Below, one piece after another: positions 28,970 to 37,792 of a stretch of DNA of 64,000 bases (position 1 is the first letter of the stretch; every line of letters begins with the position of its first letter). The DNA lies in the NCBI RefSeq assembly GCF_000724545.1, contig NZ_JHBV01000030.1, positions 62,001 to 126,000 of the forward strand. Reading direction: 5' to 3'. The notes under the pieces are model-generated. The model searched no databases. It saw only the letters and a program-made list of their open reading frames with translations, and was not told where the DNA came from. A program made the position numbers and the translations under genes. This DNA comes from Aureispira sp. CCB-QB1. GTDB taxonomy: Bacteria; Bacteroidota; Bacteroidia; Chitinophagales; Saprospiraceae.

Positions 28970-29629
28970 TTAATCTTGTACACAACGGCAGGCAAAACCC
29001 ATTTTTTGAGTAGCATAACTTCGTCGAATAGATGCTTTATCATAAGACAACGCACGCATCCAAGCTGTATTTGTAGTATCATAGGGCGTTGCCGTCCAAT
29101 AACTTGCTTCCTCGCCTAAATGAAAAAAAGGACCAAAACTAGGATTCCATTCGCCAGAGGGCAAGGCATTAAAACCTGAAGAATTAGTTCCCACTACTCC
29201 AGCATTCGCACTAGCTACCCAACCATCTATTGACTTTAGCTGTCCACCTTGATCTACACCTCGCTCATTGAGTCCATTGGCTTCTGCTACAGACATCCCT
29301 AAATTCATTTCCAATGTTTTCCATTCTTCATCAGTTGGCAAATGCCATCCATTCGGACAAGCTTTGTTAGCTTCGCTAAAGGTATACAAACGCCCATACA
29401 CAGCATTGACAGAACTAGGGCTAGATGGATTCGTGTAGGTGTTACTATCCGAAGCATAATTCAAATTATCAGCCATCCATACTTGGTTACCTATCGTCAC
29501 CATACAATACTCGGTACCATCTCGCTCATCTACAAAACTATTGGTACACATTTTTGACACTTCTTTTTTACAAGCAGTGCCCAATACGATAAGACCAACC
29601 AACAAACAACCCCATAATATATGTTTCAT
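28970..29629 (-). CDS. FISUMP-domain lipoprotein
   Basis: A 219-residue lipoprotein: signal peptide MKHILWGCLLVGLIVLGTAC with lipobox GTAC. The mature part is a Fibrobacter succinogenes major paralogous (FISUMP) domain, recognisable from FVDERDGTEYCMVTIGNQVW, MADNLNY, CPNGWHLPTDEEW and the terminal GFACRCVQD. The fold is C-type-lectin-like and found in surface proteins of Bacteroidota and Fibrobacteres; the ligand is unknown. A single gene on the minus strand. Confidence 0.88.
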   Translation of the reverse strand: MKHILWGCLLVGLIVLGTACKKEVSKMCTNSFVDERDGTEYCMVTIGNQVWMADNLNYASDSNTYTNPSSPSSVNAVYGRLYTFSEANKACPNGWHLPTDEEWKTLEMNLGMSVAEANGLNERGVDQGGQLKSIDGWVASANAGVVGTNSSGFNALPSGEWNPSFGPFFHLGEEASYWTATPYDTTNTAWMRALSYDKASIRRSYATQKMGFACRCVQD

Positions 29630-29747
29630 AATCCAAATGATTTAAAGAATGGTTCCTTATTCTGCTGTTTGCTATACAAGCACTATTTATTTAACAGACA
29701 GTCTACTAAGGAGTTTAAAATTCTCCTAAAGTTATTATTTTTTAAAT

Positions 29748-29777
29748 AAAAAAAGGTAGAACGCAAGATGTTCTACC
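29748..29777 (-). terminator. Rho-independent terminator for the 29805-30185 gene
   Basis: On the minus strand GGTAGAAC and GTTCTACC form a stem with a 7-nt loop, followed by seven T. It is 28 bp past the stop codon. Confidence 0.8.
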
Positions 29778-29804
29778 TACTAATACCTATGGTATCTATT
29801 TTTT

Positions 29805-30185
29805 CTATCCTTTTTCTAAACGCTCGACTAAAAGATGATTTTGTTTTTGTAAAATGACCGTATAGCGTCCTGGATTTGCTGCGAATGAAATCGAATAATT
29901 CTTATTTATAGTAACGTTATTCTGTTGGATTACAATCTTCTCCCCTCTATCCTTTATCGTAATATTTACTCCTTCAATTCGATGAGGTGTTTTGAAATAA
30001 ATCCTGTTCCCATCTTTATCCATCGTAATACTAACGGTGTTTAAAAGGTTTTGTTGATTTGCCTTTTGATACTCTACATAAACAGGCTTGAGTTCTTCTA
30101 ACATGCTTACTAACTCACTGTCTGATTGTGCCATAAGTAACAAGGTAGATAAAGACAAAAGGCCAATAAAGAGTATTTTTTTCAT
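29805..30185 (-). CDS. Small secreted protein of unknown function
   Basis: About 126 residues from ATG 30185: MKKILFIGLLSLSTLLLMAQ is a clear signal peptide, so the 30-bp longer frame to 30215 is rejected. The mature protein is short, with beta-strand patterns (ITMDKDGNRIYFKTPHRIEG) and no recognised motif. It has its own terminator and probably its own promoter. Confidence 0.65.
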   Translation of the reverse strand: MKKILFIGLLSLSTLLLMAQSDSELVSMLEELKPVYVEYQKANQQNLLNTVSITMDKDGNRIYFKTPHRIEGVNITIKDRGEKIVIQQNNVTINKNYSISFAANPGRYTVILQKQNHLLVERLEKG

Positions 30186-30600
30186 GTTATTTATCTTTAT
30201 ATCGTCCGTGATCACTTTTTTCTTTGGTTAAAAAAATATGCAACAAAGATAGGTTGTGATTTCTTGAACGTGTAATATCTTAAGTAATTATTTTTGCAAT
30301 TTACATTTCCACGTATTTGGTTTTAGTAAGTAACCTCTCTCCTTTTTATCGCTTTAATGTATTATTATTTTTACTCTATAGCTAAATCTATTCCAAGTTG
30401 AATAATTGGAGCAAAGTTTTTTTCTTTCTATACAAAAAATTTGTGTTCTTCTATTTTGGATTGTACATCCAGTTATAAAGTTAACACTAACTTTATAGTT
30501 AAATAATTGGTTAATCCTAATCCCTTTCGTATTTTCTCCGCATGCCCCCGACCGAAAATTTATATTTTAAATTAACACTTCAAAACTACTTTCTTTCAAC
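30186..30600. other. Divergent intergenic region with a dyad
   Basis: 415 bp between a minus-strand gene and the PNGase F-like gene. It contains TATAAAGTTA-acac-TAACTTTATA (30474-30497), a perfect 10-bp inverted repeat that could be an operator or a leader hairpin. Otherwise AT-rich DNA without coding potential. Confidence 0.5.
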
Positions 30601-32649
30601 ATGAGACTTTATACAACACTTCTACTTAGTATGCTATATTGTAGCATTTCGAGCTATGCAGCGCCTGGAGATACCACTACCGTATTGGTACATAATGCTG
30701 TAGACATGACTTGGTTCGGCAATTATGACCAACAAGGAGTGTTTCCAGATGGTAGTACAACTTATCGAAAAGTAATCATGACCTATACATTAGGTTGTGC
30801 TTCTGGGGGTTGTAGCGATTGGGATTATACCACACAAATATGGTTTAGAAGACCGACAGGAACACTTGACTCTACCGTAACTAATTTGGATACCGTTTCT
30901 ACCAATCCTTTAGTAGTAGACACAACATGGAATGTATATGAAGTGATCGAAAACATGGAATTAGGACGAGTCATTACACCTTACGGGACCTACATGGACA
31001 ATGGTAGCAATGGTTTTAACAATTCATGGTCTCATCGGTATACTTTTGATGTAACAGACTATGTGCACTTATTAAAAGACACTTGTGATATTCGTGCTCA
31101 TTATAGTGGATGGAGCAGTGGTTTTAGTGTCACCCTCCGATTTGATTTTATAGAAGGTACCCCACCTAGAGACATTTTAAGCATTCACAACTTGTACAAA
31201 GGTTCCAAAGGTTATTCTACTTTCAACGATTTTGAATCGACTTATTTCACCCCAAAAACCGTCAATGTTCCTGCCAATGCTACGGGAGCTAGAATTTTTT
31301 CAACAATTACAGGGCATGGCTTTGATAATAACGTCAATTGTGCCGAATTTTGTCCACGACAATACACCGTCAAGACCAACGGTGCCCCACTTAATAGCGC
31401 CATGATTTGGAAAGATGACTGTGGCTCTAACCCAATTTATCCACAAGGCGGAACATGGATTTACGATCGTGCGGGTTGGTGTCCTGGCTCCAAGGGAGAT
31501 ATTCACGAATTTGAATGGACGAATTTTAATGCAGGTGCTGCCAATACAATTGACTTTGATATGCAAAGCTATACATGGTCGGGCAATCAAGCACCTTCTT
31601 ATACGGTCAATGCACATGTTGTTTTTTATGGTAATAACAACTATACCAACGATGCTTCTTTAATAGATATTATTGCTCCAAGCAAGCATGAAGAACATTT
31701 GCGCAAAAATCCATTTTGTGGCAACCCTGTTGTAAAAGTTAAAAACTTGGGAGCCGCACCAATCACTACTTTGGTCATTGAGTATGGCTTAAACGGTGCT
31801 GGCACTTGCCGTTATACATGGACAGGTAATCTTCCATTTTTAGAAGAAACAAACATTGAGCTACCGACCTTACAATGGCAAGGTGCAAATCCCAACGACC
31901 CTACCTTTACTGCAACCATTGTGAGTGTAAATGGCGTAGCCGATGAATTCCCACAAGATAATACGTTAAAATCAACCTATGATGTTCCAGACATTCATAC
32001 ATTGCCATTTTTGTTGTTAAGTGTTCAAACGAACAACTACGCCAATGAAACTAGTTATGCTGTAAAAGACAAAGATGGTAACATCATTTTCGAGCGTATT
32101 CAAGGTTCTATGGCTCCTAATACGGTTTATAAAGATAGTATTTTCTTGTCTGATGGATGTTATAATCTAACGGTCAACGATGGCGGAGGCGATGGCTTAG
32201 GTTGGTGGGCAAACACAGCACAAGGAAGTGGTCATGTTCGTATTCTTAGTCCTATCTTTACCTTTATCACCTTAAAGAATTTTGCTATTGACTTTGGTAA
32301 TTCTATTGATTATAATTTTGTATGGACAAGTACTGATAGCATTCAAAGTGCTTGTAGTTTGATTACAGGGAAAGAAGTCATTCCAACCTTAACAGAGCTA
32401 ACACATGCTTTATATCCCAATCCAACTACGGGAGTTTGTACCGTAGAAATTGGTAGCCCAGAAGCGCAAGACTACACTTGTCGTGTCTATAATATGATGG
32501 GGGGTTTAGTACATCAACAACGAGTTCAAAACACAACTCATTCAACGTTAGAGTTGAACTTAGAAGATCAACCTTCTGGAGTTTACCTCTTTGAGGTAGA
32601 AGGTTCTTTGGGAACCAAGCGTGTAGAGAAATTCATCATTGCTAAGTAA
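30601..32649 (+). CDS. PNGase F-like N-glycan amidase with T9SS sorting domain
   Basis: Resembles peptide-N-glycosidase F, which cleaves N-glycans from Asn. A signal peptide (about 1-21) is followed by the two PNGase F jelly-roll domains: GCSDWDY aligns with PNGase F around its catalytic Asp60 (here Asp75), and NCAEFC around its Glu206 (here about Glu249). DRAGWCPG is almost identical. The region around Glu118 reads HYSGWSSG here, where PNGase F has TETWLAKG; the acidic residue appears replaced by Ser. After about residue 340 an extra domain leads to a T9SS type A tail (YPNPTTGVCTVEI, then GVYLFEV). So the protein is probably secreted by T9SS. Activity is unproven because of the altered residue. 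Confidence 0.85.
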   Translation: MRLYTTLLLSMLYCSISSYAAPGDTTTVLVHNAVDMTWFGNYDQQGVFPDGSTTYRKVIMTYTLGCASGGCSDWDYTTQIWFRRPTGTLDSTVTNLDTVSTNPLVVDTTWNVYEVIENMELGRVITPYGTYMDNGSNGFNNSWSHRYTFDVTDYVHLLKDTCDIRAHYSGWSSGFSVTLRFDFIEGTPPRDILSIHNLYKGSKGYSTFNDFESTYFTPKTVNVPANATGARIFSTITGHGFDNNVNCAEFCPRQYTVKTNGAPLNSAMIWKDDCGSNPIYPQGGTWIYDRAGWCPGSKGDIHEFEWTNFNAGAANTIDFDMQSYTWSGNQAPSYTVNAHVVFYGNNNYTNDASLIDIIAPSKHEEHLRKNPFCGNPVVKVKNLGAAPITTLVIEYGLNGAGTCRYTWTGNLPFLEETNIELPTLQWQGANPNDPTFTATIVSVNGVADEFPQDNTLKSTYDVPDIHTLPFLLLSVQTNNYANETSYAVKDKDGNIIFERIQGSMAPNTVYKDSIFLSDGCYNLTVNDGGGDGLGWWANTAQGSGHVRILSPIFTFITLKNFAIDFGNSIDYNFVWTSTDSIQSACSLITGKEVIPTLTELTHALYPNPTTGVCTVEIGSPEAQDYTCRVYNMMGGLVHQQRVQNTTHSTLELNLEDQPSGVYLFEVEGSLGTKRVEKFIIAK

Positions 32650-32665
32650 CACCATCTTCTATTTC

Positions 32666-32709
32666 AAAAAAGCCTGTTTTTCTTTATATCGAAAAACAGG
32701 CTTTTTTTT
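32666..32709. terminator. Bidirectional rho-independent terminator
   Basis: A 17-bp perfect stem (AAAAAAGCCTGTTTTTC with its complement, 32666-32682 and 32691-32707) with an 8-nt loop and A/T tracts on both sides. It lies between the convergent PNGase F-like gene and the 32738-33262 gene and can serve both. Confidence 0.9.
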
Positions 32710-32737
32710 ACACACATTACATCTATTCACATAGATT

Positions 32738-33262
32738 CTATCGAGTAGTCTGAATGACCTCCTCCAAGTCTGGTGTCAGAAACTGGATGTCTACTAAAAA
32801 ACTATCTACATCTCCTACCAAAGTTCCATAGTCTTTGCTTCCACAATGATAAACAAAAGCATCAAAAGCGTTTGCTTCGTTCTTTGCAGACCAAGAAATT
32901 GATTCTGTTGTCCCCCCCGTACATCCCTTGCTTTGCTTTTCTTTCAAACGTCGATTTATCTTATGTTTCAGCAAAGCTACTCCTATCCTCTCAAACCCAT
33001 TTTCAGGCATTGGATATTCTTTCTGTGCCAATGTATCTCCATAACTATCCACTGTCAAGCGAATAGAATCCTTATTGGCATCGATGGTATAACTACGATG
33101 AAAAGGTGGAGGAACAGAAGAATCTGTGAATTCATACGTAAATCGCTCCAAATTTTTTAATTGCTCTTCCATTTTTCTTTTTGATAAAATGCCTTTACAA
33201 GCGCCAAAGCTAATGGTCAAAAATAGAATGAGCATCCACTTACTCCACCAATAATGCTCCAT
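32738..33262 (-). CDS. Hypothetical lipoprotein near the PorP/SprF gene
   Basis: 174 residues. N-terminal hydrophobic segment ends in FGACKG, a lipobox, so it is probably a lipoprotein. The mature part has a Lys/Arg-rich helix (KHKINRRLKEKQ) and later DAFVYHC. No family recognised. It begins 36 bp after the PorP/SprF-like gene on the same strand, so it may be part of that locus. A shorter start at MLILFLTISFG (about 33235) is possible. Confidence 0.65.
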   Translation of the reverse strand: MEHYWWSKWMLILFLTISFGACKGILSKRKMEEQLKNLERFTYEFTDSSVPPPFHRSYTIDANKDSIRLTVDSYGDTLAQKEYPMPENGFERIGVALLKHKINRRLKEKQSKGCTGGTTESISWSAKNEANAFDAFVYHCGSKDYGTLVGDVDSFLVDIQFLTPDLEEVIQTTR

Positions 33263-33297
33263 ACCGTGTTGTTTGTTGTCTCGAATCGAATCCTTCG

Positions 33298-34353
33298 TTA
33301 TAAGGTTCCTTGTTTTTTGTTATCCTTAGACGTTTTCTTATCTTTTTTCTTTAAGTTGATTTGCTGTTCTGCTGCTTCAAAAGTCCATCCATTGCCGTTG
33401 CTACCAAACACATATGTTAACATAATTTCATGATTGGTTCCTAATTGACTGGTCAGACCATTAACGGGCAAACTAAAGGCGTAGCCAATTCTAAAGCGTT
33501 TTTTAACATGGACATTCACATCAAAAGAAATCGTCCCATCCGTAGACCCTCCAAAACCTATGCCTAACATTTGATGCCAAACATAACGTAAGTGCAAATT
33601 CATATTAATGGGGCTTGATGGAGCATACCGAAACCAAATCGATGGAATTAGCAAATGTTTAGATTTTTCTTTTAAAGAACGTTTGCTCAAGCCATCTTTT
33701 GGGGATCTTAACTCAATTTTGACTCCTGCATTCAAATAAAAATGAGCAATCCGTTGAATGTTTGACAAAGCATTATCACTATCAAACTTTACATTCATCG
33801 AGATCATTTGAGGCACAGAAAAACCAACATAATACAAATCATTATAATAAAACAACCCTAAACCTGCATCTGGTAGTATTTTAAAATCGCTATTGCCTAC
33901 AATTAGAGGATCATTGGCATCATTATATTGCAGTTTGGAGCCGTCCAATCGATATTGATTTGCCGCTAAAGAAAGCCCTATAGATAAACGGTGGCGTTTT
34001 TCTTCTTTCTTTTTCTCGGAACCAAATTTCAAGTGATAAGCGTATTGAATATTCAAACCTGTAAATGAAGTTGGTCCTGTCTGGTCGTGCGTTAAACCTC
34101 CTCCAAATGCCATGTTGCGCTTTTCATCAAAATGCCTAAAATTGAGTGCAAAAGTAATGGGATTGTTTTTCATTCCCGTCCACTGATGCCGATAAGTAGC
34201 TGTGATCGCTGTCAAATCTTCCCAGCCCACCATTGCAGGGTTAATCAATGCAGGGCTGTGCATGTATTCGCTCAACAATGGCATTTGTTGTCCCCAACTA
34301 GTACCGCTTGTTAATATAATAAAGCCTAATATAAGATTGTAGATTTTTTTCAT
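33298..34353 (-). CDS. PorP/SprF family outer-membrane protein (T9SS)
   Basis: 351 residues with signal peptide (MKKIYNLILGFIILTSGTSWG). The family opening QQMPLLSEYMHSPALINPAM, then TYRHQWTGMKNNPITFALN and AFGGGLTHDQTGPTSFTG, identify a PorP/SprF beta-barrel. In Flavobacterium SprF is needed for secretion of the SprB adhesin, and genes of this family often sit beside a T9SS cargo gene. Here the cargo-like gene is 116 bp upstream on the same strand. The Lys-rich C-terminus is long (KKKDKKTSKDNKKQGTL). Confidence 0.92.
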   Translation of the reverse strand: MKKIYNLILGFIILTSGTSWGQQMPLLSEYMHSPALINPAMVGWEDLTAITATYRHQWTGMKNNPITFALNFRHFDEKRNMAFGGGLTHDQTGPTSFTGLNIQYAYHLKFGSEKKKEEKRHRLSIGLSLAANQYRLDGSKLQYNDANDPLIVGNSDFKILPDAGLGLFYYNDLYYVGFSVPQMISMNVKFDSDNALSNIQRIAHFYLNAGVKIELRSPKDGLSKRSLKEKSKHLLIPSIWFRYAPSSPINMNLHLRYVWHQMLGIGFGGSTDGTISFDVNVHVKKRFRIGYAFSLPVNGLTSQLGTNHEIMLTYVFGSNGNGWTFEAAEQQINLKKKDKKTSKDNKKQGTL

Positions 34354-34469
34354 TTTGATTATATCATTAGTCCGCTAGGAAATCATATTAAATTACGTTG
34401 TAACCTACTGATTACATGACAACACTCTCTTTCAGCCTAAAAAACTGAAAATAAGACTTCTAAAACTAC

Positions 34470-36164
34470 TTACTCCCTAATAATAGTTACATCTCCTTTC
34501 AGAATGCCCCACTCACCTCCAACATCGAGAATATAATAATAGGTACCCGCAGGCAACTGTCCTCCACTGTAACGACCATCCCAATCATTTTGATAATTGT
34601 TTGTTTGAAAGACAATATCCCCCCAACGATTGACAATTTTCACCCCATTCTTAGGAAAAAACTCAATATTCTTAATAAACCAAGTATCGTTAAAACCATC
34701 ATTATTTGGAGTCAGTACATTTGGTATAAATACAATTTGATTAACATCCTCCCGAACATCCACCACAACACTTGCCGTATCTTTACACCCATCCATATTT
34801 TCTACTTCTACCCAATAGGTCGTTGTTTCAACAGGGCTAGCTGCCGTTGCAGCACAAATGTTACAACTTAGGGCAGTATCAGGCAACCAATTATAAAAAT
34901 CGCCTCCTGTTGCCAATAAATTGGCACTTGTTCCTGCTACAATAATTGTATCTGAATAGGCATTTGCCACCACGCCTTGATAAACGGTTAAAACGGTTGT
35001 ATCACTAATATCCCCACAATCAGCAAGGCTTCCTACTACCCAAATAGGCACTTCTCCTACTCTTGCATCTGTCAAGGCATAACGATCAAAAGGTCCTGAT
35101 TGCACCAAAAAAGAATCTACATAAAAATCATAATTTGTAAAAGCAGTAGCACTAGAACTGGCAGTAATGATTGTTGTATCATTCGAGCAAATAGGATTGG
35201 GTGCAACAGCCGCCGTTACCTCTGGGCTTAGACGCGCTAAAGCAAATGGATTCGGTGAGAAATTAGCAATAGGTTGACTACTGGTTCTAGTATCTAAATT
35301 ATACGTCGTATTGGTACCTGATATTCCCGTAGAGGCAGCTGCCCAAATCGCTGTGTTCGTCCATCTGGCAATATCTTGAAAAGATCCGTCCTGTGTAGCA
35401 TCAAATAAAAACTCTACAAAAGCATCTGTTGCTCCACCTGTTCGACTTATTCTATGATAAAAATTAGGGTTAATTTCACAGACTTGCCTACTCCTAAAAT
35501 TTCGATCCCAGCCTTCAGAACTTGGGTCTACATTTGCCATGCGTACTTTAAATGCTACAGCATTATTACTCGTTGGTCTAATATTAACTGGACGAAAACG
35601 AGCTGTACCTAACTTGGAACCAACAGGATAAAAGTACACACTAGACCTATCCATATGCCTCAACAAGCCTCCATTTTCTAAGCTAGAAACAAAACCCCAG
35701 CCATTGCCCCCTTGCTGATGTTCCACAGCCACCAAGTCGGTATTAAATACATGCGCTGTATTCGTATCAACATCAAACTCTCTGTCATTTAACCTCAAAA
35801 AACCATCTACATAAACATCTATGGTGGCATATTTAACTCCTATATTCTCCAAACGCAAATCGTAAAATCGAGTAATCGAATTTCCTTGTATCGTTTGATT
35901 ATTTCCATTTAAATGAACGATTCCCTCCCCATTACTCACAAAAGCTTCATTATTGGCATTGTTCTCCCAATCTCCAGAAACATAAATTTCATTACTGTTA
36001 TGAAATGTTCCATTCCGATCGTTTTGAACCTTGCCTTGTACAGAGACAACAGCGTTATTTTGCACTGAAATTAATGCGCCTTGATTGCTCAACATTGGTG
36101 TTTGAGCCATACTTTTATAGCCGCCACTCAATATTAACAATGTTATTAAAATGCTTTTTTTCAT
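34470..36164 (-). CDS. Surface protein with gliding-motility C-terminal (CHU_C/T9SS type B) domain
   Basis: 564 residues. Signal peptide (MKKSILITLLILSGGYKSMA), then beta-rich repeats with HLNGNNQTIQGNSITRFYDL, a GLLRHMDRSSVYFYPVGSKL segment, Ig-like regions and the C-terminal CHU_C domain: FIPNVLTPNNDGFNDTW, NRWGDIVFQTNNYQNDWDGR and GTYYYILDV. CHU_C is a type B sorting domain for T9SS substrates, so surface export is expected. The linked PorP/SprF gene downstream is the probable partner. Likely a cell-surface adhesin; the ligand is unknown. Confidence 0.88.
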   Translation of the reverse strand: MKKSILITLLILSGGYKSMAQTPMLSNQGALISVQNNAVVSVQGKVQNDRNGTFHNSNEIYVSGDWENNANNEAFVSNGEGIVHLNGNNQTIQGNSITRFYDLRLENIGVKYATIDVYVDGFLRLNDREFDVDTNTAHVFNTDLVAVEHQQGGNGWGFVSSLENGGLLRHMDRSSVYFYPVGSKLGTARFRPVNIRPTSNNAVAFKVRMANVDPSSEGWDRNFRSRQVCEINPNFYHRISRTGGATDAFVEFLFDATQDGSFQDIARWTNTAIWAAASTGISGTNTTYNLDTRTSSQPIANFSPNPFALARLSPEVTAAVAPNPICSNDTTIITASSSATAFTNYDFYVDSFLVQSGPFDRYALTDARVGEVPIWVVGSLADCGDISDTTVLTVYQGVVANAYSDTIIVAGTSANLLATGGDFYNWLPDTALSCNICAATAASPVETTTYWVEVENMDGCKDTASVVVDVREDVNQIVFIPNVLTPNNDGFNDTWFIKNIEFFPKNGVKIVNRWGDIVFQTNNYQNDWDGRYSGGQLPAGTYYYILDVGGEWGILKGDVTIIRE

Positions 36165-36462
36165 CTTTATTCACCTTCGATTTATTGGCAATATTATAGT
36201 ATTAGGTTGGAATCCAAACTTGTTGCTCATAGATGGTCTACTAGGTAGACATTAACTCATAAATGTACTATTTTTTTTCTATATTTTAAGCATAGATTCT
36301 AAACTCGTTTTTTAGAAAATCACCGATCTTTATGACTTCATCTACCTCTAAATCAATTTTGTAAACTAATTCATCTAAAAACTGTTTATCTAAATGTTCA
36401 GATCTGCTATCTAGAAAAAATTATTGACTAATTTTATCATAATTTCACTTGGAGGCATCAAG

Positions 36463-36642
36463 TAGTAGTTCGTTGATTAGTTCGCTACGCTCATGAGGGC
36501 GCAAGCTTAGTTTTTTACTTTTTTACCAAAAAGACAAAAAAGCACATTTATATTAGCCTGATAATCAAATTTTTAACACAAAACACAACAAAGGAACAAC
36601 TTACTGATTATCAAACTAATAAAGTTTTTCAACGAACTATTG
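36463..36642 (+). repeat. Miniature inverted-repeat element, copy B, with nested short repeat
   Basis: TAGTAGTTCGTTGA... to ...TCAACGAACTATTG, flanked by ATCAAG (36457-36462 and 36643-36648) as a 6-bp target duplication. It is 180 bp long because about 34 bp of the SR repeat (CGCTACGCTCATGAGGGCGC and flanks) sits near its left end. Without the insert its length is 146 bp, as in copy C. Confidence 0.85.
36479..36512 (+). repeat. Short palindromic repeat (SR family), nested in element copy B
   Basis: TTCGCTACGCTCATGAGGGC followed by GCAAGCTTAG, inserted after TTGATT of the element. The same block recurs at 43345-43382 and 8985-9010. It contains a short CTCATGAG palindrome. Confidence 0.75.
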
Positions 36643-36823
36643 ATCAAGCATTCAACAATATAATGAATCATTTTCAAAACCGTCTTTCTCTTTTATTTTA
36701 AATTTAGTTTGACTTATTGTATTTTAGCTTAATCGTTTCTCATAAAAAATGATGACCTCGTGCATACACAAGAAGGAATAGGCTATATTTGAGAACTCCT
36801 AAAAAGACATTTCTTATAAAACT

Positions 36824-36969
36824 TAGTAGTTCGTTGATTTTTTACTTTTTTACCAAAAAGACAAAAAAGCACATTTATATTAGTTTGATAATCAATATTT
36901 TAACACAAAATGCAGTAGATCTGCAACTTATTGATTATCAAACTAATAAAGTTTTTCAACGAACTATTG
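36824..36969 (+). repeat. Miniature inverted-repeat element, copy C (intact, reference copy)
   Basis: 146 bp, flanked by AAAACT at 36818-36823 and 36970-36975. Outer inverted repeat TAGTTCGTTGA/TCAACGAACTA; inner inverted repeat of 19 bp (ATTAGTTTGATAATCAATA and its exact complement) around a 31-nt centre that itself has GCAG/CTGC. It ends 15 bp before the ATG of the holin-family gene. The right half also supplies an in-frame upstream ATG, which artificially lengthens that frame to 36931. Confidence 0.9.
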
Positions 36970-36984
36970 AAAACTAATAAATCA

Positions 36985-37527
36985 ATGTTTGGCAGCAAAA
37001 AAAGTATTACCGACCGCGTAAAAGAGTCCTTAACAGATTATCTAGACGATAAGTTTGAAGATTATCGTGGTCAAATTGCTTTAGATTTGGCGAGAGGTCT
37101 TGGCTCACTAGCTGGTTTGGTTGCGGTATGGAGTCTTGCCATTATTTCTGCAATGTTCCTTTCTATAGCCGTTGCTTTGTTATTAGGATGGTTGCTTTCT
37201 TTTTTCATGGCTTCTTTTGCATATACTTTAAGTTTTTTACTCATTGCTCTTGTTTTAATTGGGGCAGCTGCTTATATCATCAAACATCAAGAAAAATATA
37301 TCATTACGCCTGTGTTTAATATTATGTCTAAATCATTGCGAACAAGTTTGGGGGTAGAAGAGGAAGAAATGCCTGAAGATCCCCACCCCAATGAAGATAT
37401 TGATGCGCCTCCATTTAATGATAAAAACAAAGCTCCTCTTTCTATCAATGCCCCCATTAATCCTGACGATGACCTTTCTCCTGTGAAAACGAGTACGCCC
37501 CCACCGCCGCCTCAAAAGGAGCTATAA
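36985..37527 (+). CDS. Phage-holin-superfamily / YqjE-like membrane protein
   Basis: 180 residues from ATG 36985 (MFGSKKSITDRVKESLTDYL). Residues about 20-45 are an amphipathic helix, followed by two membrane helices (about 50-78 and 84-106), then a soluble Pro/Asp-rich tail ending in a proline run. This resembles Holin_X/YqjE-like proteins of unknown role. The ORF is open to 36931, but that part is miniature-element DNA, so the downstream ATG is the natural start. Confidence 0.72.
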   Translation: MFGSKKSITDRVKESLTDYLDDKFEDYRGQIALDLARGLGSLAGLVAVWSLAIISAMFLSIAVALLLGWLLSFFMASFAYTLSFLLIALVLIGAAAYIIKHQEKYIITPVFNIMSKSLRTSLGVEEEEMPEDPHPNEDIDAPPFNDKNKAPLSINAPINPDDDLSPVKTSTPPPPPQKEL

Positions 37528-37792
37528 AATAGGATAAATCATTTATGTGTATTGCAATAGGATCGATTATTTTTGCCTCTCTCAAAAAATTTCGATGCAA
37601 CATTAGTTAGCATGACGTGAAGTTCCTTAACTTTGTATTTTTAAGCTAGATTTGAGAAATAATATTGGTATTCATACTAGTATATACATTGTTGACACAT
37701 AAGGTTGCAACAATAAAGTAGTTTCCCAATCGCTAACGACAATCAAAACATTTGCTCATATCATTAAGAATTGGGCAATCAATCAATTAGAC

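Larger units (their letters stand above)
36165..36984. other. Non-coding region holding two miniature elements
   Basis: 820 bp between the divergent adhesin-like gene (36164, minus) and the holin-family gene (36985, plus). Two miniature elements (copies B and C) occupy about 40 percent of it. The rest is AT-rich without ORFs. A TTG/TATATTTG-like promoter for the downstream gene is not evident outside the elements. Confidence 0.65.

Noticed and set aside
36931-36984. Upstream start of the holin-family frame
   Set aside because: This part is the right end of miniature element copy C; ATG 36985 gives the usual N-terminus.
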